DNA of 52,255 bases. Origin: Streptomyces hyderabadensis (GTDB lineage Bacteria; Actinomycetota; Actinomycetes; Streptomycetales; Streptomycetaceae). The position numbers were made by a program, and so were the translations under genes. Every line of letters begins with the position of its first letter. Position 1 is the first letter of the stretch. The DNA is taken from NCBI RefSeq assembly GCF_020404845.1, contig NZ_JAIOJZ010000054.1:1-52255 (forward strand), read 5' to 3'. Positions 8,271 to 16,645 of the stretch are shown piece after piece. The notes beneath the pieces were generated by a model. That model ran no database searches. It had not been told where the DNA came from and saw nothing but the letters and a program-made list of their open reading frames with translations.

Positions 8271-9095
8271 GTGAGTGAGAATCCGAACCTCCTCGCGGAG
8301 CAGCGGCGCGCCCTGATCCTCGACGAGGTGCGCCGCCGGGGCGGTGTCCGGGTCAACGAGCTGACCCGGAAGCTCGGCGTGTCGGACATGACGGTCCGCC
8401 GCGACCTCGACGCGCTGTCCCGGCAGGGTGTGCTGGAGAAGGTGCACGGCGGAGCGGTACCGGTGGCGGAGGCGAGCACCCACGAACCGGGGTTCGAGGC
8501 CAAGTCCGGGCTGGAGCCGACCGCCAAGGAGGACATCGCGCGGGCCGCCGCGGAGCTGGTCGCGCCGGGCGCCGCGATCGCCCTGTCGGGCGGTACGACG
8601 ACGTACGCGCTGGCGCACCGGCTGGTGGACGTGCCGGACCTGACGGTGGTCACCAACTCGGTGCGGGTGGCCGACGTCTTCCACGTGGCGCAGCGCACCT
8701 CGGGCGCGCGGCAGGGCGGGGCGACGGTGGTGCTCACCGGCGGCGTGCGCACGCCCTCCGACTCGCTGGTGGGGCCGGTCGCCGACCAGGCGATCGCGAC
8801 GCTCCACTTCGACGTGCTGTTCCTGGGCGTGCACGGGATATCGGCCGAGGCGGGTCTGTCCACGCCGAACCTGGCGGAGGCCGAGACGAACCGGCGGCTC
8901 GTGCAGTCGGCGCGGCGTGTCGTCGTGGTCGCGGACCACACCAAGTGGGGGGTCGTGGGCCTGAGTTCGTTCGCCGCGCTGGAGCAGGTGGACACGCTCG
9001 TGACTGACTCCGGGCTGTCGGCCGGGGCCCGCGCGGAGGTCGCCGAGCACCTCGGGCTGGTCGTGGCGGGCGAGCCGGAGCCCGCGGCGGACTGA
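8271..9095 (+). CDS. DeoR/GlpR-type transcriptional regulator
   Basis: This is a 274-aa protein starting at GTG 8271 with AAAGGAC upstream. Residues 8-62 form the DeoR winged helix-turn-helix (RRALILDEVRRRGGVRVNEL, then VSDMTVRRDLDAL). The C-terminal sugar-phosphate sensor domain has the expected SGGTTTYALA phosphate loop, VVTNS, FLGVHGIS and VVADHTKWG motifs. It should repress a sugar-metabolic gene and respond to a phosphorylated sugar. The flanking genes (membrane hydrolase, SRPBCC) are not sugar enzymes, so its target is not evident here. In-frame codons back to 8130 are not thought to be translated. Confidence 0.9.
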   Translation: MSENPNLLAEQRRALILDEVRRRGGVRVNELTRKLGVSDMTVRRDLDALSRQGVLEKVHGGAVPVAEASTHEPGFEAKSGLEPTAKEDIARAAAELVAPGAAIALSGGTTTYALAHRLVDVPDLTVVTNSVRVADVFHVAQRTSGARQGGATVVLTGGVRTPSDSLVGPVADQAIATLHFDVLFLGVHGISAEAGLSTPNLAEAETNRRLVQSARRVVVVADHTKWGVVGLSSFAALEQVDTLVTDSGLSAGARAEVAEHLGLVVAGEPEPAAD

Positions 9096-9176
9096 CGCCG
9101 ACACCGACGCCGGCGGGCGCGGGAACGCCCTGCCGGCGAAGCGCCGGGCGGAGCCCGCCGTACGGCGCCCGCCCCG

Positions 9177-9205
9177 CTGACACCCGGCGCGCCCGGGACT
9201 ATCGT
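9177..9205 (+). promoter_or_regulatory. Promoter of the SRPBCC gene
   Basis: CTGACA (9177-9182), a 17-bp spacer and TATCGT (9200-9205) lie about 50 bp before the GTG at 9256. Spacing and -35 match a housekeeping promoter. Confidence 0.45.
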
Positions 9206-9255
9206 GGCGCCACCCGGCCGACCGTCCGCCACGCGCGGCTTCGTACAAGGGGGTT

Positions 9256-9735
9256 GTGTCCATGGCTCGCCGTCTGCGTCCGGTGGGTCTCGACTTCGTC
9301 GAGACGGCGCCGGTGCGCCTCGTCTTCGCCCGGGAGATCTCGGCCCCTCCGGACGCCGTCTTCCGCGCCCTGGCGGAGGACGTGCCCGGCTGGACCGCGT
9401 GGTTCTCCGCGGTGACGTACGCCCGGCCCATCGGTGCGGGAGCGGGGCGCGAGATCAGGCTCAGGGGCGGCACGCGGTTCGTGGAGACGGTGCTGGCGGC
9501 CGAGCGGCCCGAGGTGTACGCCTATCGCATCGACGTCACCAACGCGCCGGGTGCCCGGGCCATGCTCGAGGAGTGGCGGCTGACGCCGGCCGGTACCGGT
9601 ACGCGGGTGCGCTGGACGTTCGCGGCGGACGGTACGGCGCCGTTCCGCTTCGTGCTCGACCGGGCCCGCCCGGGGCTGGGGCGGGCCTTCCGGGGTGCGG
9701 TCACCTCGCTGGACCGGCGGCTGCGGCGCCCGTAG
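9256..9735 (+). CDS. SRPBCC (START-like) family protein
   Basis: This 159-aa protein has the polyketide-cyclase/dehydrase fold pattern. The first strand is VFAREISAPPDAVFRALAEDVPGW, followed by the W-x-x-WF helix, a central AYRIDVTNAPGARAM region and the long C-terminal helix RPGLGRAFRGAVTSLDRRL. These proteins bind small hydrophobic ligands in a deep cavity. Start is GTG 9256 or ATG 9262; AAGGGGG precedes both. It is monocistronic and convergent with the next gene across 16 bp. Ligand unknown. Confidence 0.85.
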   Translation: MSMARRLRPVGLDFVETAPVRLVFAREISAPPDAVFRALAEDVPGWTAWFSAVTYARPIGAGAGREIRLRGGTRFVETVLAAERPEVYAYRIDVTNAPGARAMLEEWRLTPAGTGTRVRWTFAADGTAPFRFVLDRARPGLGRAFRGAVTSLDRRLRRP

Positions 9736-9751
9736 CCCGGCGCGGGCCCCG

Positions 9752-10876
9752 TCAGGCCGGCCAGGTGCCCGTGCGCAGCAGGGACTCGATCGCCGCCGTG
9801 TACGGCTCGATGTCGAGGCCCTGTTCGGCGAGCCAGGCGTCCGAGTAGTACTTGTCGAGGTACCGGTCCCCGGGGTCGCACAGCAGCGTCACGACGCTGC
9901 CCCGCTCCCCCGCGGCCACCATCTCGGCGACGATCTTCAGCGCGCTCCACAGCCCGGTGCCCGTGGAGCCGCCCGCCTTGCGGCCGATGACCCGCTCCAG
10001 GGAACGTACGGCCGCGACGCTCGCCGCGTCCGGCACCTTCATCATGCGGTCGATCGCGCCGGGCACGAAGCTCGGTTCCATCCGGGGCCGGCCGATGCCC
10101 TCGATCCGGGAGCCCCGGTCGCAGGCCACGTCCGGGTCGCCGGTGGTCCAGCCCTCGAAGAAGCAGGAGTTGTCCGGGTCGGCGACGCAGACGCGGGTGT
10201 CGTACTGCATGTAGTGGACGTAGCGGGCGAGGGTCGCCGAGGTGCCGCCGGTGCCGGCCGTGGCGACGATCCAGGACGGCTCGGGGTACCGTTCCAGCCG
10301 CAGCTGGCGGAAGATCGACTCGGCGATGTTGTTGTTGCCGCGCCAGTCGGTGGCGCGTTCGGCGTAGGTGAACTGGTCCATGTAGTGGCCGCCGGTCTCC
10401 GCCGCGAGGCGGGCCGACTCCTCGTACATCCGCCGGGAGTCGTCCACGAAGTGGCACCGTCCGCCGTGGAACTCGATCAGGCGGATCTTCTCGGTGCTCG
10501 TCGTGCGGGGCATGACGGCGATGAAGGGCACGCCGATCAGGCTCGCGAAGTAGGCCTCGGAGACGGCCGTCGAGCCGCTGGACGCCTCGATCACCGGGCG
10601 GTCGGGCCGGATCCAGCCGTTGCACAGTCCGTAGAGGAACAGGGAGCGGGCGAGGCGGTGCTTGAGGCTGCCGGTGGGGTGCGTCGACTCGTCCTTCAGG
10701 TACAGGTCGATGCCCCAGTGCTCCGGCAGCGGGAACAGGAGCAGGTGGGTGTCGGCCGAGCGGTTGGCGTCGGCCTGGACCTTGCGGACGGCCTCTTTCA
10801 GCCAGGCGCGGTAGGCGGCGTCGCTGTGGTCGACGTCCAGGGTGGCGCCGGTGCCGGTCTGCCGGTCAGTGCTCAC
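9752..10876 (-). CDS. PLP-dependent cysteine synthase-family enzyme (Cds1-like cysteine desulfhydrase?)
   Basis: This 374-aa fold-type II PLP enzyme has Schiff-base Lys in HPTGSLKHRLARSL (about residue 72), the substrate loop EASSGSTAVSE and the phosphate-binding glycine loop TAGTGGTSATLA. Family members make cysteine or, in the actinobacterial Cds1 branch, break it down to sulfide, pyruvate and ammonia. The divergent sequence (PDNSCFFEGW, WRGNNNIAESIF) fits the Cds1 branch better than CysK or CysM, from memory. GTG 10876 is preceded by AAGGAG at 7 nt, making it the likely start. Two CATAAACAC direct repeats lie 57-95 bp upstream. Confidence 0.85.
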   Translation of the reverse strand: MSTDRQTGTGATLDVDHSDAAYRAWLKEAVRKVQADANRSADTHLLLFPLPEHWGIDLYLKDESTHPTGSLKHRLARSLFLYGLCNGWIRPDRPVIEASSGSTAVSEAYFASLIGVPFIAVMPRTTSTEKIRLIEFHGGRCHFVDDSRRMYEESARLAAETGGHYMDQFTYAERATDWRGNNNIAESIFRQLRLERYPEPSWIVATAGTGGTSATLARYVHYMQYDTRVCVADPDNSCFFEGWTTGDPDVACDRGSRIEGIGRPRMEPSFVPGAIDRMMKVPDAASVAAVRSLERVIGRKAGGSTGTGLWSALKIVAEMVAAGERGSVVTLLCDPGDRYLDKYYSDAWLAEQGLDIEPYTAAIESLLRTGTWPA

Positions 10877-10932
10877 TTCGGGGCTCCTTACGCTGCGCGC
10901 CGACGGCGGACGGTGCGGCCGACACCCTGGAT

Positions 10933-10971
10933 CATAAACACCTTCCACACGCTTCTCACCTGCATAAACAC
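10933..10971. repeat. CATAAACAC direct repeats upstream of the PLP enzyme gene
   Basis: Identical 9-mers at 10933-10941 and 10963-10971 are spaced 30 bp apart, about three helical turns, in an AT-richer patch. On the minus strand the first copy overlaps a possible -10 (TATGAT). This could be a regulator binding pair. Confidence 0.4.
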
Positions 10972-11155
10972 GGCTTTGGGCGCCTCAAAGGCACCCCTGG
11001 GATGCCGGGTACGCCCCGGTGGGGGCACGGTGGGGGGCGCATTCGCGCGAGTGCTCCGGTCGCCCCCGGAAAGGGACGGCGCGTACTGGTGCTCGCGGCA
11101 CGGTGCGGGCAGACTGCCAGCGGCGGGAACCGACGCGCACGAGGGGGCGACGGCC

Positions 11156-11479
11156 ATGGCGGAGCCGGAGTTCAGGGCCACGGGGGTGCGGATCGGCAAG
11201 CGGCTGCGGTCACTCACCCGGGCCGGGACGGTCCGGATCAGCGGTGGCCGGGTGGAGTTGCTGACCAGCTACGGCAGCGAGATAGACAGCGCGCCGGTGC
11301 AGGCGGTGCGCGCCTCCCGCCCGTGGTTCGCGCCGCAGGACCGGGCGCTGGCCGACCTCGACGGCAAGCGCTACCTGCTGACCCTCGGCGAGCGTGACCC
11401 GGCTCCCGGCGAACCGGGACCGCCCGCCGCCCGCCGCTTCATCGAGGCGGTGCGCAGGGCGGCCGGACGCCGCGCCTGA
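11156..11479 (+). CDS. Small conserved actinobacterial protein, unknown function
   Basis: This 107-aa soluble protein begins MAEPEFRATGVRIGKRL with GAGGGGG 6 nt before the ATG. It has a strand-rich N-terminal half (SISGGRVELL-like pattern, LLTSYGSEIDSAPV) and a C-terminal amphipathic helix RRFIEAVRRAAGRRA. I recognise no domain. Codon use is strongly GC at third positions, supporting a real gene. Longer in-frame extensions upstream read through non-coding DNA. Confidence 0.7.
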   Translation: MAEPEFRATGVRIGKRLRSLTRAGTVRISGGRVELLTSYGSEIDSAPVQAVRASRPWFAPQDRALADLDGKRYLLTLGERDPAPGEPGPPAARRFIEAVRRAAGRRA

Positions 11480-11664
11480 GAGATGTCCGTAAGTTGCGGT
11501 ACCGAACCCCTTGCGTCACGCTGGTCTCACGTCACTCTGGGTTTACCGGCGATAACGCTGCGAACCAGCCCGCCGGCCATGACAGCGGGCGGCGTGCGCC
11601 AGGTGCGCCTCGCTGGATCCGAACTCCGTGTTCTTCCGGACCTCTATGTCGGGGAGTCGCAGCC

Positions 11665-12213
11665 GTGATCACTCACCCAAGCAGACACTGCACGGTGGAG
11701 CTCCAAGCCCTGCCGTCGCGGATCGGCCAGGTCCGCAGAATCGTATCTGCGCAATTGCGCTACTGGCATATGGAACTCCTGATCGACCGGGCGGTGCTCG
11801 GCGTGACGGAGTTGTTGACCAATGTCCACCTGCATGCCCGGCCCGACAAGACGTGCACCGTGGAGCTGGAACTGCTCCTGGACCGGCTCACGGTCTCGGT
11901 GCGCGACCACGATCCGCGGCTGCCCGTCGTGGACGACGCGGAGCCGCTCGCGACGTGCGGGCGCGGCCTGGCCATGGTGGCCGCGATGAGCGAGAGCTGG
12001 GGCGCCCGGCCGGACGGTGCGTCGGGCAAGGTCGTCTGGTTCACGCTGCCGACGGCCGTCACCGCCGCGCCGGTCACCGCGCCGCCCGTGGCGGCCCGCC
12101 CGCCGCGCCGGCTGGTCGAGGAGGTGCCGGCGGCCGCGTTCGCCGAGGCCGGGCACGCGGTCGACCTCGGCAGCCGCCAACCCGCTCCCGCCCGGTCGAC
12201 CGTTGTCGGCTGA
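11665..12213 (+). CDS. RsbW-like ATP-binding protein (HATPase_c_2)
   Basis: This 182-aa protein starts at GTG 11665 after GGGGAG. It has the GHKL fold of Streptomyces anti-sigma/regulatory kinases: the LPSRIGQVRRIVSAQLRYW start, an N-box VTELLTNVHLHA near residue 50, a G1-like VRDHDPRLPVV and a G2-like GRGLAMVAAMSESWG. A variable Pro/Ala tail of about 50 residues ends it. Such orphan RsbW-like proteins are numerous in Streptomyces and usually pair with an anti-anti-sigma partner, which is not visible here. In this N-box the usual Asn is kept while the following residues are HLHA. Confidence 0.88.
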   Translation: MITHPSRHCTVELQALPSRIGQVRRIVSAQLRYWHMELLIDRAVLGVTELLTNVHLHARPDKTCTVELELLLDRLTVSVRDHDPRLPVVDDAEPLATCGRGLAMVAAMSESWGARPDGASGKVVWFTLPTAVTAAPVTAPPVAARPPRRLVEEVPAAAFAEAGHAVDLGSRQPAPARSTVVG

Positions 12214-12794
12214 CCGGGCGGTGACCGTCCGCTGCCGCGGGCCGTGCGGCGGTTTCCGGCCGACGTCCAGAACGGGTTCCGCACCGTTGGCGGCGCCCCG
12301 CGACCGCCGGGGCCCGTGGCGGTCCTGACTGCGTGTCGGAGACCCGCTGGGACCGGGCGCGCGGACGGGTCCGCGGGCGCGTAGGACGGCAGCCCCGCAC
12401 CGCCCGCCGCCTGTCCCCGGCGGCCGGTGGCCGGTGGCGCCCGCGGTCCGGCGACCGCGAACGGTGACGCTCGCGCCCCGCGGTGGTCCGGGCCTGCCCT
12501 CCTCCGCGTGGGCACCCCACCGCGGTCCGGACGGCAGCCCGGCGGCGGACCTTGCGAACCGCCGAGTGCGCGCCGGCCGTGCGACGGCGAACGCCTTCCA
12601 GTCCGTGCGTCTGTGCCGCCCGACCCCGCCCCCCACGCGATCCCTGCGACCGGTGACGCCGTGTCACGGAGCGGTCCGCGATGGCCTCCCGGGCAGGCGG
12701 GTGTTCCGCGTGCGGCGGCGAGCAGCCCGGCGGCGGGCGGGTGGGGTGAGCGCCGTCAGCCACCCGGGCCCGGCGCCGCTCACGCAAGCCCGTT
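12214..12794. other. Gene-free stretch
   Basis: About 580 bp between the RsbW-like gene and the exporter terminator. Long open frames cross it on both strands, but their translations are Arg/Pro/Gly-rich with no recognisable motif, and they run antisense into real genes. A weak near-palindrome (12215-12231) directly follows the RsbW-like stop. I see nothing else supportable. Confidence 0.6.
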
Positions 12795-12842
12795 GGCCGG
12801 TACCCCGGTCCGTCGAGGTGTGACGGGGGTGGGGTACCGGCC
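12795..12842 (-). terminator. Stem-loop terminator of the ABC exporter operon
   Basis: Perfect 12-bp arms, GGCCGGTACCCC (12795-12806) and GGGGTACCGGCC (12831-12842), flank a 24-nt loop. It lies 24 bp past the permease stop. There is no T-run, as is usual in Streptomyces. Confidence 0.65.
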
Positions 12843-12865
12843 GGGAAAGCACCGGACGGTCCGGG

Positions 12866-15427
12866 TCACTCCGCGGCGACCGCGCGCAGTACGTCCAGGC
12901 GGGACGCGCGTCGGGCCGGGCGCAGGCCCGCCAGGGCGCCGGCCGCGAGGCCGACCAGGGCCACCACCGTGAGCTGCACCGGCGGCAGGGCGAAGGCGAA
13001 CGCGCTGTCCGAGGCACCGTCGGAGGCGGCCACCAGGACCCAGCCGAGGAAGGCGCCGAGGCCGAGCCCGCCGACCGTGCCGAAGGCGGCGACCAGGACG
13101 GACTCCCAGCGGACCATGGCCCGCAGCTGGGCCCGGGTCTGCCCGACGGCGCGCAGCAGGCCGAGTTCGCGGGTGCGCTCGTGGACCGCCAGGGTGAGGG
13201 TGTTGGCGATGCCGAGCAGCGCGATGAGCACCGCGAGGGCGAGCAGCGCGTAGACGAGGGTGAGCATCATGTCGATGCCGCCTGCGGAGGACTGCGCGTA
13301 CTCGTCCCGGGTCTGCACCTCGGGGTTGCCGTACTGGCCCGCGATCTTCTCCACCGCCGCCTTGCCGGCGTCCGCGTCGACGCCGTTCCGGAAGGAGACG
13401 GCGACCAGGGTGTCGGAGTCCTGGGTGCGGTGCGGGGCCCAGGCGGCGCGGGTGATCACGTAGTCGCCGGCGAGTTCGGACTGCCCGTAGACCGCGCGGA
13501 CGGTGAAGGTGGCGCTGCGCCCGTCGGTGAAGGTGAGGCGCGTGGTGTCGCCGGTGGTCAGTCCCCGCTTGTCCGCCTCGCTCCCGGTGACCGCGATGCC
13601 GTCGGTGCCGAGGTCGTCCAGTGAGCCGTGGACGGTGCCCAGGTCGAAGGTGCGGTTCAGGGCGGCCGGGTCGGTGACGGTCAACGCACGTCCCTCGCCG
13701 TCCACTTCCGCCACGCCCCGGCCGAGTCCGACCGCGGTGTCCACCTCGGGCAGTTCCCGGACCGCGCCGGCCAGCCGCGGGCTGAGGCCGCTGCCGCCCG
13801 CGCCGAAGGACGGCGCGCTGACGGCGACGTCGCCCGCGAAGGACCGGGAGACGGTCTGGTCCATGGTCGCCTTGAGCGAGGCGCCGAACACCGTGAACAG
13901 CGACACGACCGCCACGCCGATCATCAGCGCCCCGGCGGTGGCCGCCGTGCGCTTGGGGCTGCGCAGGGCGTTGCGCCGGGCGAGGACGCCGGTCACGCCG
14001 CGCAGCCGGTCCAGCGGGGCCCCGAGGACGCGTACGGCGGTGGCGGAGGCGACCGGGCCGAGTACGACGAAGGAGGCCAGGGCGAGCACCGCGCCCGCTC
14101 CGGCCAGCCACACCGACGGGGAGAGCAGGACCCCGACGAGCGTCACCGCGAGGGCGAGCACGAGCATCCCCGTGCCGGTCACCGCCCGTGCGCGGGACGC
14201 GCCGGAGGTGTCGACAGCCGTCTCGCGCAGCGCGGCCAGGGGTGCGGTGCGGCCCGCGCGGGCCGCCGGCAGCAGGGCGGAGCCGAGGCAGACCACGACG
14301 CCGACGGCGAGCGGGAGCAGCAGCGACAGCGCGCTGATCACCAGGGCGCCCTCGGGGAACGGGAAGCCGATCGCCGGGAACAGGGCCTGGAGTCCGGCCG
14401 CGATGCCGATGCCGCCCGCGAGCCCGGCGGCGGACGCGGTCACGGCCACGGCGGCCGCCTCGACGAGGGTGGCGGCGGTGACCTGGCGGCGGGAGGCGCC
14501 GAGCGCGCGCAGCAGGGCGTTCTCCCGGGTGCGCTGGGCGACCACGATGGCGAAGGTGTTGTGGATCGAGAAGGTCGCGACCAGCAGGGCGATACCGGAG
14601 AAGACGAGCAGGAAGGTCGTGAACAGGGTCAGGAACTGACTGGAGATCATGTCGGTGTTCTCCGCGGCCGACTCCTGCCCGGTGATGGCCTCGACGCCCT
14701 CGGGCAGCACGGGGGTGAGCCGGTCGACCAGTTCCCGCTGGCCGACGCCCGGTCCGGCCCGCACCTGGATGGTCGCCGCCTCGCCCGGCCGTGCGGTGAG
14801 GTACTTCTCGGCGTCGGCCCGGGTCATGCCGGTGAAGGTCACCTGCGCCATGCCGTCCTCGCCGCCGAAGGTGGCCAGGCCGACGACGGTGACCTCGACG
14901 GGGTCGGGCGTGCGCAGGATGGTGGTGTCGCCGATCGCCAGCCCGCCCTTCTCGGCGGCGCCGCGGTTGACGACGACCTCGCCGGACCGCTGCGGGGCAC
15001 GTCCCTCGGCGAGGCGGTACGGGTTCAGCTCCGGGTCGGTGATCCAGTTGCCGGCCAGGGTGGGTGGTCCCTGGCCGCCGATCGGGTCGCCGTCCGCGCC
15101 GACGAGCTGGCCCGCGCCCTGGATGCTGGGGGCGGCGGCCGCGACGCCGGGCACCCGCTCGACGGCCCGCACCAGGTCGGCGCGGACCGGCTGCCGTACG
15201 CCCTGGCTCTCGCCCGGTGTGGTGATGGCGTCGGCGCTGCGCACCACGGCGTCGGTACCGCCGGCGGCGTTGCCGAACATGCTGTCGAAGCTCGCGCGGA
15301 GCGTGTCGCCCATGACCAGGGTGCCGGTCAGGAAGGCGACGCCGAGGACCACGGCGAGGAAGGTCCCGGCGAAGCGGCGTTTGTGGGCCCTGAGCGAGGA
15401 GGCGCTCAGGCGGACGGAGGCGTTCAT
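12866..15427 (-). CDS. ABC transporter permease, FtsX/MacB type
   Basis: This 853-aa protein has the double-FtsX layout. There is an N-terminal helix (FLAVVLGVAFLTGTLVMGD), a large extracytoplasmic MacB-like domain (residues 45-260), FtsX module 1 with a LLVATFSIHNTFAIVVAQRT segment, a central pair of helices, a second extracytoplasmic domain, and FtsX module 2 (ALLALAVLIALLGIANTLTL). Its ATG overlaps the stop of the ATPase gene by 4 bp (ATGA), so the two are translationally coupled. FtsX-type systems export peptides, lipids or antibiotics rather than import nutrients. Confidence 0.92.
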   Translation of the reverse strand: MNASVRLSASSLRAHKRRFAGTFLAVVLGVAFLTGTLVMGDTLRASFDSMFGNAAGGTDAVVRSADAITTPGESQGVRQPVRADLVRAVERVPGVAAAAPSIQGAGQLVGADGDPIGGQGPPTLAGNWITDPELNPYRLAEGRAPQRSGEVVVNRGAAEKGGLAIGDTTILRTPDPVEVTVVGLATFGGEDGMAQVTFTGMTRADAEKYLTARPGEAATIQVRAGPGVGQRELVDRLTPVLPEGVEAITGQESAAENTDMISSQFLTLFTTFLLVFSGIALLVATFSIHNTFAIVVAQRTRENALLRALGASRRQVTAATLVEAAAVAVTASAAGLAGGIGIAAGLQALFPAIGFPFPEGALVISALSLLLPLAVGVVVCLGSALLPAARAGRTAPLAALRETAVDTSGASRARAVTGTGMLVLALAVTLVGVLLSPSVWLAGAGAVLALASFVVLGPVASATAVRVLGAPLDRLRGVTGVLARRNALRSPKRTAATAGALMIGVAVVSLFTVFGASLKATMDQTVSRSFAGDVAVSAPSFGAGGSGLSPRLAGAVRELPEVDTAVGLGRGVAEVDGEGRALTVTDPAALNRTFDLGTVHGSLDDLGTDGIAVTGSEADKRGLTTGDTTRLTFTDGRSATFTVRAVYGQSELAGDYVITRAAWAPHRTQDSDTLVAVSFRNGVDADAGKAAVEKIAGQYGNPEVQTRDEYAQSSAGGIDMMLTLVYALLALAVLIALLGIANTLTLAVHERTRELGLLRAVGQTRAQLRAMVRWESVLVAAFGTVGGLGLGAFLGWVLVAASDGASDSAFAFALPPVQLTVVALVGLAAGALAGLRPARRASRLDVLRAVAAE

Positions 15428-16173
15428 GACGGCACCTCGAAGGCCTTCATCCGGTCCAAAACCTTGTCGGCGGTCGGTGCGTCCATGCGGTCGACGAGGC
15501 GTCCGTCCGCGAGGAAGACGACCTCGTCCGCGTGGGCGGCGGCGACGGGGTCGTGGGTGACCATGACGACCGTGCGGCCGGTCTGCCGGACGGTGCGGCG
15601 AAGGAGGCCGAGCACCTCGCCGCCGGAGCGGGAGTCGAGGTTGCCGGTGGGCTCGTCGGCGAAGACCACGTCCGGCTGTCCGGCGAAGGCGCGGGCCACG
15701 GCCACACGCTGCTGCTGGCCGCCGGAGAGTTCGGCGGGCCGGTGGTGCAGGCGGTCGCGCAGTCCGACGACGTCGATCAGCGCATCGACCCACTCGGTGT
15801 CGCCCCGGCGGCCGGCCAGGTCCAGGGGGAGGGTGATGTTCTCGGCGACGGTCAGCGTCGGCACCAGGTTGAAGGCCTGGAAGACGAAGCCGACGCGGTC
15901 GCGGCGCAGCAGGGTGAGCCGGCGGTCGTCGAGGGTGCTCAGGTCGGTGTCGCCGATGCGGGCGGTGCCCGAGGTGAGCGTGTCGAGTCCGGCGGCGCAG
16001 TGCATCAGGGTGGACTTGCCGGAGCCGGAGGGCCCCATGATGGCGGTGAAGCGGCCGGCCGGGAAGCCGACGCTCACGCCGTCCAGGGCGCGTACGGCGG
16101 TGTCGCCACCGCCGTACACCTTGACGGCGTCCACGACCCGGGCGGCGGCCCGGACGTCGGTCGTCGTGGTCAT
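15424..16173 (-). CDS. ABC transporter ATP-binding protein (MacB/LolD class)
   Basis: This 249-aa protein has Walker A GPSGSGKST (about residue 46), Q-loop FQAFNL, signature LSGGQQQR, Walker B VVFADEPTGNLDS and the H-loop VTHD. The EPTGNLDS variant marks the MacB/LolD/FtsE class that partners FtsX permeases. Start ATG 16173 overlaps the upstream SHOCT gene stop by 4 bp, and its own stop overlaps the permease start by 4 bp. Confidence 0.95.
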   Translation of the reverse strand: MTTTTDVRAAARVVDAVKVYGGGDTAVRALDGVSVGFPAGRFTAIMGPSGSGKSTLMHCAAGLDTLTSGTARIGDTDLSTLDDRRLTLLRRDRVGFVFQAFNLVPTLTVAENITLPLDLAGRRGDTEWVDALIDVVGLRDRLHHRPAELSGGQQQRVAVARAFAGQPDVVFADEPTGNLDSRSGGEVLGLLRRTVRQTGRTVVMVTHDPVAAAHADEVVFLADGRLVDRMDAPTADKVLDRMKAFEVPS

Positions 16174-16454
16174 GCCGCACCGCCCTTGCCGGTCCGGCCG
16201 AACTGCTCGTCCAGCACGGACAGCCGGCGCCAGTACTCGTCCTCGTCGATCTCGCCGGAGGCGAAGCGGTGGCCGAGCACGGTGATGGGCGAGTTGTCCG
16301 CGACGGCCGTCGGCCGTCCCGGGCCGCGTCGTCCGCGCCACACCGTGCGGCGCAGCAGGGTGATGCCGCCGCCGATGACCAGTGCCCAGATCACCGGGAA
16401 GAGCAGGATCCACGGGCCGGGCCCGCCGTCGCCGAACTGTGCCAGGGTCTCCAT
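16170..16454 (-). CDS. Small membrane protein with C-terminal SHOCT domain
   Basis: This 94-aa protein has one membrane helix (PWILLFPVIWALVIGGGITLL, about 13-33) followed by a SHOCT motif, a short two-helix C-terminal module: VLGHRFASGEIDEDEYWRRL. SHOCT modules are often found in small membrane proteins next to transporters and are thought to mediate assembly. ATG 16454 has GAGGAG 9 nt upstream; the in-frame TTG at 16463 abuts that site and is unlikely. It is first gene of the exporter operon and coupled (ATGA) to the ATPase. Confidence 0.85.
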   Translation of the reverse strand: METLAQFGDGGPGPWILLFPVIWALVIGGGITLLRRTVWRGRRGPGRPTAVADNSPITVLGHRFASGEIDEDEYWRRLSVLDEQFGRTGKGGAA

Positions 16455-16609
16455 GTCGTCCAACTCCTCGGTCGCGATGTCCCTTGTGTCGCTTCCGAGC
16501 CTCGCCCCGGGAGGGGGTCCCGGTCGTCGTACGGCCAGCGGCAGTGTGCGTACGTCGCGGGGAGTACTCCGGCGGTCCGCCTCTGCTCCCCTTGCTCCTC
16601 GTCGGCCTC

Positions 16610-16639
16610 TCGACTTCTGTAACTACTAGTATGTACAGT
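16610..16639 (+). promoter_or_regulatory. Leaderless promoter of the TetR operon
   Basis: TCGACT (16610-16615), an 18-bp spacer and TACAGT (16634-16639) would place the transcript start at about 16646, the A of the TetR ATG. That predicts a leaderless mRNA, common in actinobacteria and consistent with the missing ribosome site. Confidence 0.5.
16618..16637. promoter_or_regulatory. TetR operator palindrome
   Basis: TGTAACTACTAGTATGTACA is a 20-bp imperfect palindrome centred on ACTAGT, with 16 of 20 positions symmetric. It lies in the intergenic region between the exporter operon and the TetR operon and fills the spacer of the proposed TetR promoter. It is an AT-rich island in GC-rich DNA. 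A TetR dimer bound here would block its own promoter and possibly the divergent exporter promoter. Confidence 0.7.
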
Positions 16640-16645
16640 GACTCT

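Noticed and set aside
12215..12231. Terminator for the RsbW-like gene
   Set aside because: The 7-bp stem includes a G-T pair and a 3-nt loop; too weak to call.
12427..12972. Possible gene in the 12.2-12.9 kb gap
   Set aside because: Its translation is Arg/Pro/Gly-rich, has no ribosome site and runs antisense into the permease gene.
13628..16285. Plus-strand open frame of 885 codons
   Set aside because: Antisense to the ABC ATPase and permease, which carry every family motif.
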